A DNA stretch of 64,000 nucleotides from Caenorhabditis remanei (taxonomy: Eukaryota > Nematoda > Chromadorea > Rhabditida > Rhabditidae), in contig NC_071328.1 in assembly GCF_010183535.1 (NCBI RefSeq), positions 10,602,001 through 10,666,000 of the forward strand, read 5' to 3'. Shown here piece by piece: positions 61,120-64,000 of the stretch. The notes beneath the pieces were generated by a model, which was not told the origin of the DNA, made no database searches, and saw only the letters and a program-made list of their open reading frames with translations. Made by a program: the position numbers and the translations under genes. Position 1 is the stretch's first letter. Each line of letters opens with the position of its first letter.

Positions 61120-62762
61120 GTGAGGAACATATTAAGAATTCTATAACATCAAAAGCTGTACTAAAGATACTTTCTCTCTCTCTCTCTGTTGTTTTCAGTT
61201 GGTAATTCTGATGGAGTCATGGAGTTAGTGTCCTATTACTTGTGAAAGCAAACTGCTTTGAGATTTTAAAAGTGTTTTCCAAATTTTTCAATTTAGCGAT
61301 TACAATGTTTTAAACATATTCAAAGTTTTTACAATATCAGAATTCAAGATATATGTCATGTAGAAAATATTCAACTGAGATATCTCTTAAGTCATTATAT
61401 TCTGCCGAACTTGGTTCAAGAATATTTGGTGTTTGCTAATTTCATCACTAATATTCCACTAATACTCAATTCTTTCGAAGAGTCTACCGAGATGTCTTTT
61501 GATTTCAAAACCCCCTGATGCCATAGTTTCTCATCTGTAAATATAGTTTATGAAACCTCGCCCACTTGAATGATTCTAGACTGAATGTTCATCTTTTGAC
61601 ACCTTCAAAAGAAGAGGAAGAATCCACGTAATTTGCATACAGATGACTTCTTCTTCTTCCTCTTTTTTTCCTCATTTCTTCATGCCACACCCCATCCAAT
61701 CCGTCGGTTTGGCCATCATAATAGTCATGTCGAACACAGAATAGCCACCCATTTCCATTGTTTTCATTTGGCCACTTCTCTTCTCCAATCCTATTTTCAG
61801 ATAAAACAATACATCTTTAAACCCTTCGTTTCTCTTTTGTCACAAATTAAGTGTCGTCTTTTCGAGTCTTCTCTCGAGACGGGAAACATCCAAAATGGCT
61901 CATTTTTCATTTTTGGTGTGAAGAAGAGAGGGAGGATATAGGGAAGAAGAAGCCCATCTACGAAATTTTCGGGTGTGAAGCATAATTTAGTGTTTGTTGT
62001 TTTTGAGAGACATAGTCTGAATTAAAAAGTAGAAAAGGGAAAAATTGGAGGAAGAATAAAAATGAAATTAGAATTTCAAATTTTTCATTCGACACATTTT
62101 GTTTGCAATTTTTGAGTGATTACTTTCTTCTTTCTTTTAAATTTTTTTTCCCATTGACCTAAAAGTGGGTTCAGCGCCAATTCCATATGGTCGGAAGTTC
62201 GACGCTCTGAATCTGTTTTCTGTTTTTTCATCTGCCGTAAATACTGTAATTGAAGCACATCCTTTTTCGCACTAATAGTTTATTTTTTCGGGTTTTTCCG
62301 TTTCTTCGTTGAACTAACTATTCATCGACACTTGTTGAAATCTCTCTTATTTAAAAAATTTTTTATGTCAATAGACTCGTAAAATGCAGTGTGAATAATT
62401 TGAGTACACCCAAAAGACCTTTTTGAAAAATAGATATGTACTTCCATTACTGTATTTACGGTAATTAGATGTGCAATCTTTATTGACTGACTGGACACCT
62501 ACAGCGGCTTTAGGATGACTCTTCTGGGATTGGATTCATTTTTTCAGTCGTGTCTATACATTCCCGAACAGCCATTATCAAAAAGTTGTTTTCTGATTAC
62601 ATCTTAAGCTTTTTGGATTCTCATTGCTCTGTTTTTCTCTCGAATTTCTTGTTTTTCTTACACCGAATTAATAATATTATTGTGGTTGTTCTTCCCAATC
62701 CTTGTCATTTTCAGCCATTCCATCTCGGTGTCAATTCTGAAATCTTCGTTCTTCATATCACA

Positions 62763-62830
62763 ATGGGATCGCGTCTCTCTTGTTCTTGTTCACAAGCGGA
62801 ATGTTGGACAAATGATGAATCCACGCTGAG
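62763..62830 (+). CDS. Candidate first coding exon with N-myristoylation signal
   Basis: ATG at 62763 opens MGSRLSCSCSQAECW, then TNDESTLR, and stops at a donor AG|GTTTGT. Gly2 with Ser6 and nearby Cys residues fits N-myristoylation with palmitoylation, as in membrane-tethered signalling proteins. An acceptor-like TTTTCAG lies about 50 bases upstream (near 62713). No following exon was found inside the window, so the gene would continue beyond 64000, or the call is wrong. Confidence 0.3.
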
Positions 62831-63390
62831 GTTTGTTGTTTCTCTTTCTACTTTCACAATCACTCATCCAGTAGTCAGTTTCTTTTCTCTCCCAAAAATA
62901 TAACTTTTTTTGTTTAATATTTATATTTTGCTCCAAATACTGCCACGTCATCAACACATCGGAGCAGTCCGAAAAGGATGAAATGGAGTTTCGAATGAAA
63001 AATAGTATTTGGGATGAGCGGGAGAGGACAAAAAATGGACGAGCAAAGCGCGATATGTCATTAATTTTCGTCAACAAGACACTTTTGGTTCAAAAAGACA
63101 AAAATTGGGAAAGAGGAGGGAAAACAAAAAATGGAGATGACCAGAACTATTTAGATATTCTAAAAACAAATATGGGGATTGGGAGAAGAAAAAGAAGAAG
63201 AAGAAGCTCAGTTAAATCGATAAGTGAAAATAGTTTTAGGAAAATATAAAACTTAACAGATGTGTTAAAAGGTGGACCAAAATGTCTGACATGGAGGAAT
63301 GCGATATTTTCGGACACTTTACATCAAATATTACAAACTTTCCATTTTCATAATTGTTAAATTATAGCTAGACACTTTTTCTCAACACTG

Positions 63391-63396
63391 TTTATT
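63391..63396 (-). terminator. Polyadenylation signal of the membrane-protein gene
   Basis: AATAAA on the minus strand, about 75 bases after the stop codon at 63471. Confidence 0.6.
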
Positions 63397-63470
63397 CTTT
63401 TAAAGTTTTCAAATCAGCTGAAATGTTATTCAAATCAAGAAACAAGAAGATATAAATAAACTTATAAAAA

Positions 63471-64000
63471 TTAATGATCTGGATAATAGAATGATCGATG
63501 AGGATTCAATCCATGTACTCTATGATAAACCATATCTTTCACTTCCATCTCATCACTAACTGCGTCCGTTTTGTATGATGCTGCATTCTCGAGAATAAAC
63601 TCGACAGCGTCTGCATCGTAATACGATTTTTGACGAATTAACGAGAGAATTGCTTCCATTTTTGTCCGATGTCTCATTGATTCTAGAATTCGAATTTTAT
63701 CGTTTAACAACATGATTGTCATCATTTCTCTGAAACATTTGAATTTTTCATTCAGTTATTGATCAACGGATAACAAACGTAATCAGGGTATAGACAGCAA
63801 ATGACCAAAGAAGAAGAATGAAACATTTCAAATGCATTCTTGCTTCTTCATCCTCAAGTTGCTTCATTTCTTCCAATGTTAGAATAGCTGAAAACACCCG
63901 AATAGTTCCAGAAAAGATTAGAATGAGACTTACGAGTAGTAAGGGAAACTGTAACTGCTTCATAAAAGAAAAGAGCGCAGCAAGCAGAGACACAAATCGT
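63471..64000 (-). CDS. 3' end of a multi-pass membrane protein gene (5' part beyond window)
   Basis: Three exons on minus: >64000-63934, 63887-63779, 63729-63471, joined in frame; the stop is at 63471-63473. The visible ~144 residues have two hydrophobic segments (ICVSACCALFFYEAVTVSL and CFILLLWSFAVYTLIT) separated by an acidic loop (LTLEEMKQLEDEEAR), then a helical soluble tail ending NPHRSFYYPDH. I do not recognise the family; it may be a small transmembrane or tetraspan protein. Splicing at 63778 removes a stop codon that read-through would hit. AATAAA on minus at 63391-63396 fits the 3' UTR. Confidence 0.6.

Larger units (their letters stand above)
57039..63470. other. Long gene-poor interval
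   Basis: The first ~100 bases are 3' UTR of the preceding gene (AATAAA at 57083-57088). The rest is AT-rich with many pyrimidine tracts of TTCTTCTT type (notably 57980-58030 and 60520-60790), a CT microsatellite near 61173-61187, and an inverted repeat pair at 62234 and 62446. Short open frames of 60-134 codons lack codon bias and splice context. Two exon-like segments (61038-61119 and 62763-62830) are described separately. It could be a long promoter or intron of a + strand gene whose body lies beyond the window. Confidence 0.5.

Noticed and set aside
57704..61941. Several 60-134-codon frames in the right intergenic region
   Set aside because: They are Phe/Ser/Leu-rich translations of TTC/TTT tracts with no splice signals, signal peptides or recognisable domains.
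62983..63249. 88-codon plus-strand frame rich in Lys, Arg and Asn
   Set aside because: No acceptor with matching frame, low-complexity AAAGAAGAAG tract and no recognisable motif; kept out as unsupported.

Overview
This is nuclear DNA of a nematode, very probably Caenorhabditis elegans chromosome I. The evidence is many 40-60 bp introns ending in TTTCAG, trans-splice-like acceptors directly before start codons, and genes I recognise from their protein sequence: anc-1, pdp-1, lpd-5 and dhc-1. Gene models below were built by hand from reading frames, splice consensus and family similarity. No alignment or database search was possible.

Left quarter (1-17410): the 3' part of anc-1, a giant KASH-domain nuclear anchor. 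About 5.7 copies of a 2,849-bp unit (2,709 coding bases = 903 residues, plus one 140-bp intron) stand in tandem with only about ten visible base differences. Unique exons follow and encode the KASH tail.

Middle (18150-36570): eight genes. On + are a Cys-loop acetylcholine-receptor-type subunit (18150-20472), a multi-AT-hook nuclear protein (20896-22438) and pdp-1 (22893-24511). On - is the pair lpd-5 then an SS18-like coactivator subunit (26604-24856), which looks like an operon. Next come a chromodomain plus ankyrin protein (+, 27196-30887), a TMX3-like thioredoxin membrane protein (-, 33076-31440) and a Tex/SRBD1-like S1 protein (+, 33720-36570).

36571-39532 is a repeat-rich intergenic block. 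It holds one arm of an inverted pair of 232-bp tRNA-like elements (the other arm lies in an intron of the Tex-like gene), a 262-bp foldback element, a palindrome, and a 918-bp element with 33-bp terminal inverted repeats that carries a small possible two-exon ORF.

39533-54169 is dhc-1, the complete cytoplasmic dynein heavy chain (about 4,570 residues). Immediately downstream are a chymotrypsin-fold secreted protease-like gene (54360-55728) and a lysine-rich protein of unknown role (56101-57038). 57039-63470 is a long pyrimidine-rich stretch without a convincing gene, though two exon-like segments stand out. The right edge holds the 3' end of a minus-strand membrane protein gene.

Functionally, anc-1 (nuclear anchorage) and dhc-1 (minus-end motor) both act in organelle positioning. 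pdp-1 and lpd-5 are both mitochondrial energy-metabolism genes. Apart from the lpd-5/SS18-like pair, and perhaps dhc-1 and the protease, the genes do not look co-transcribed.
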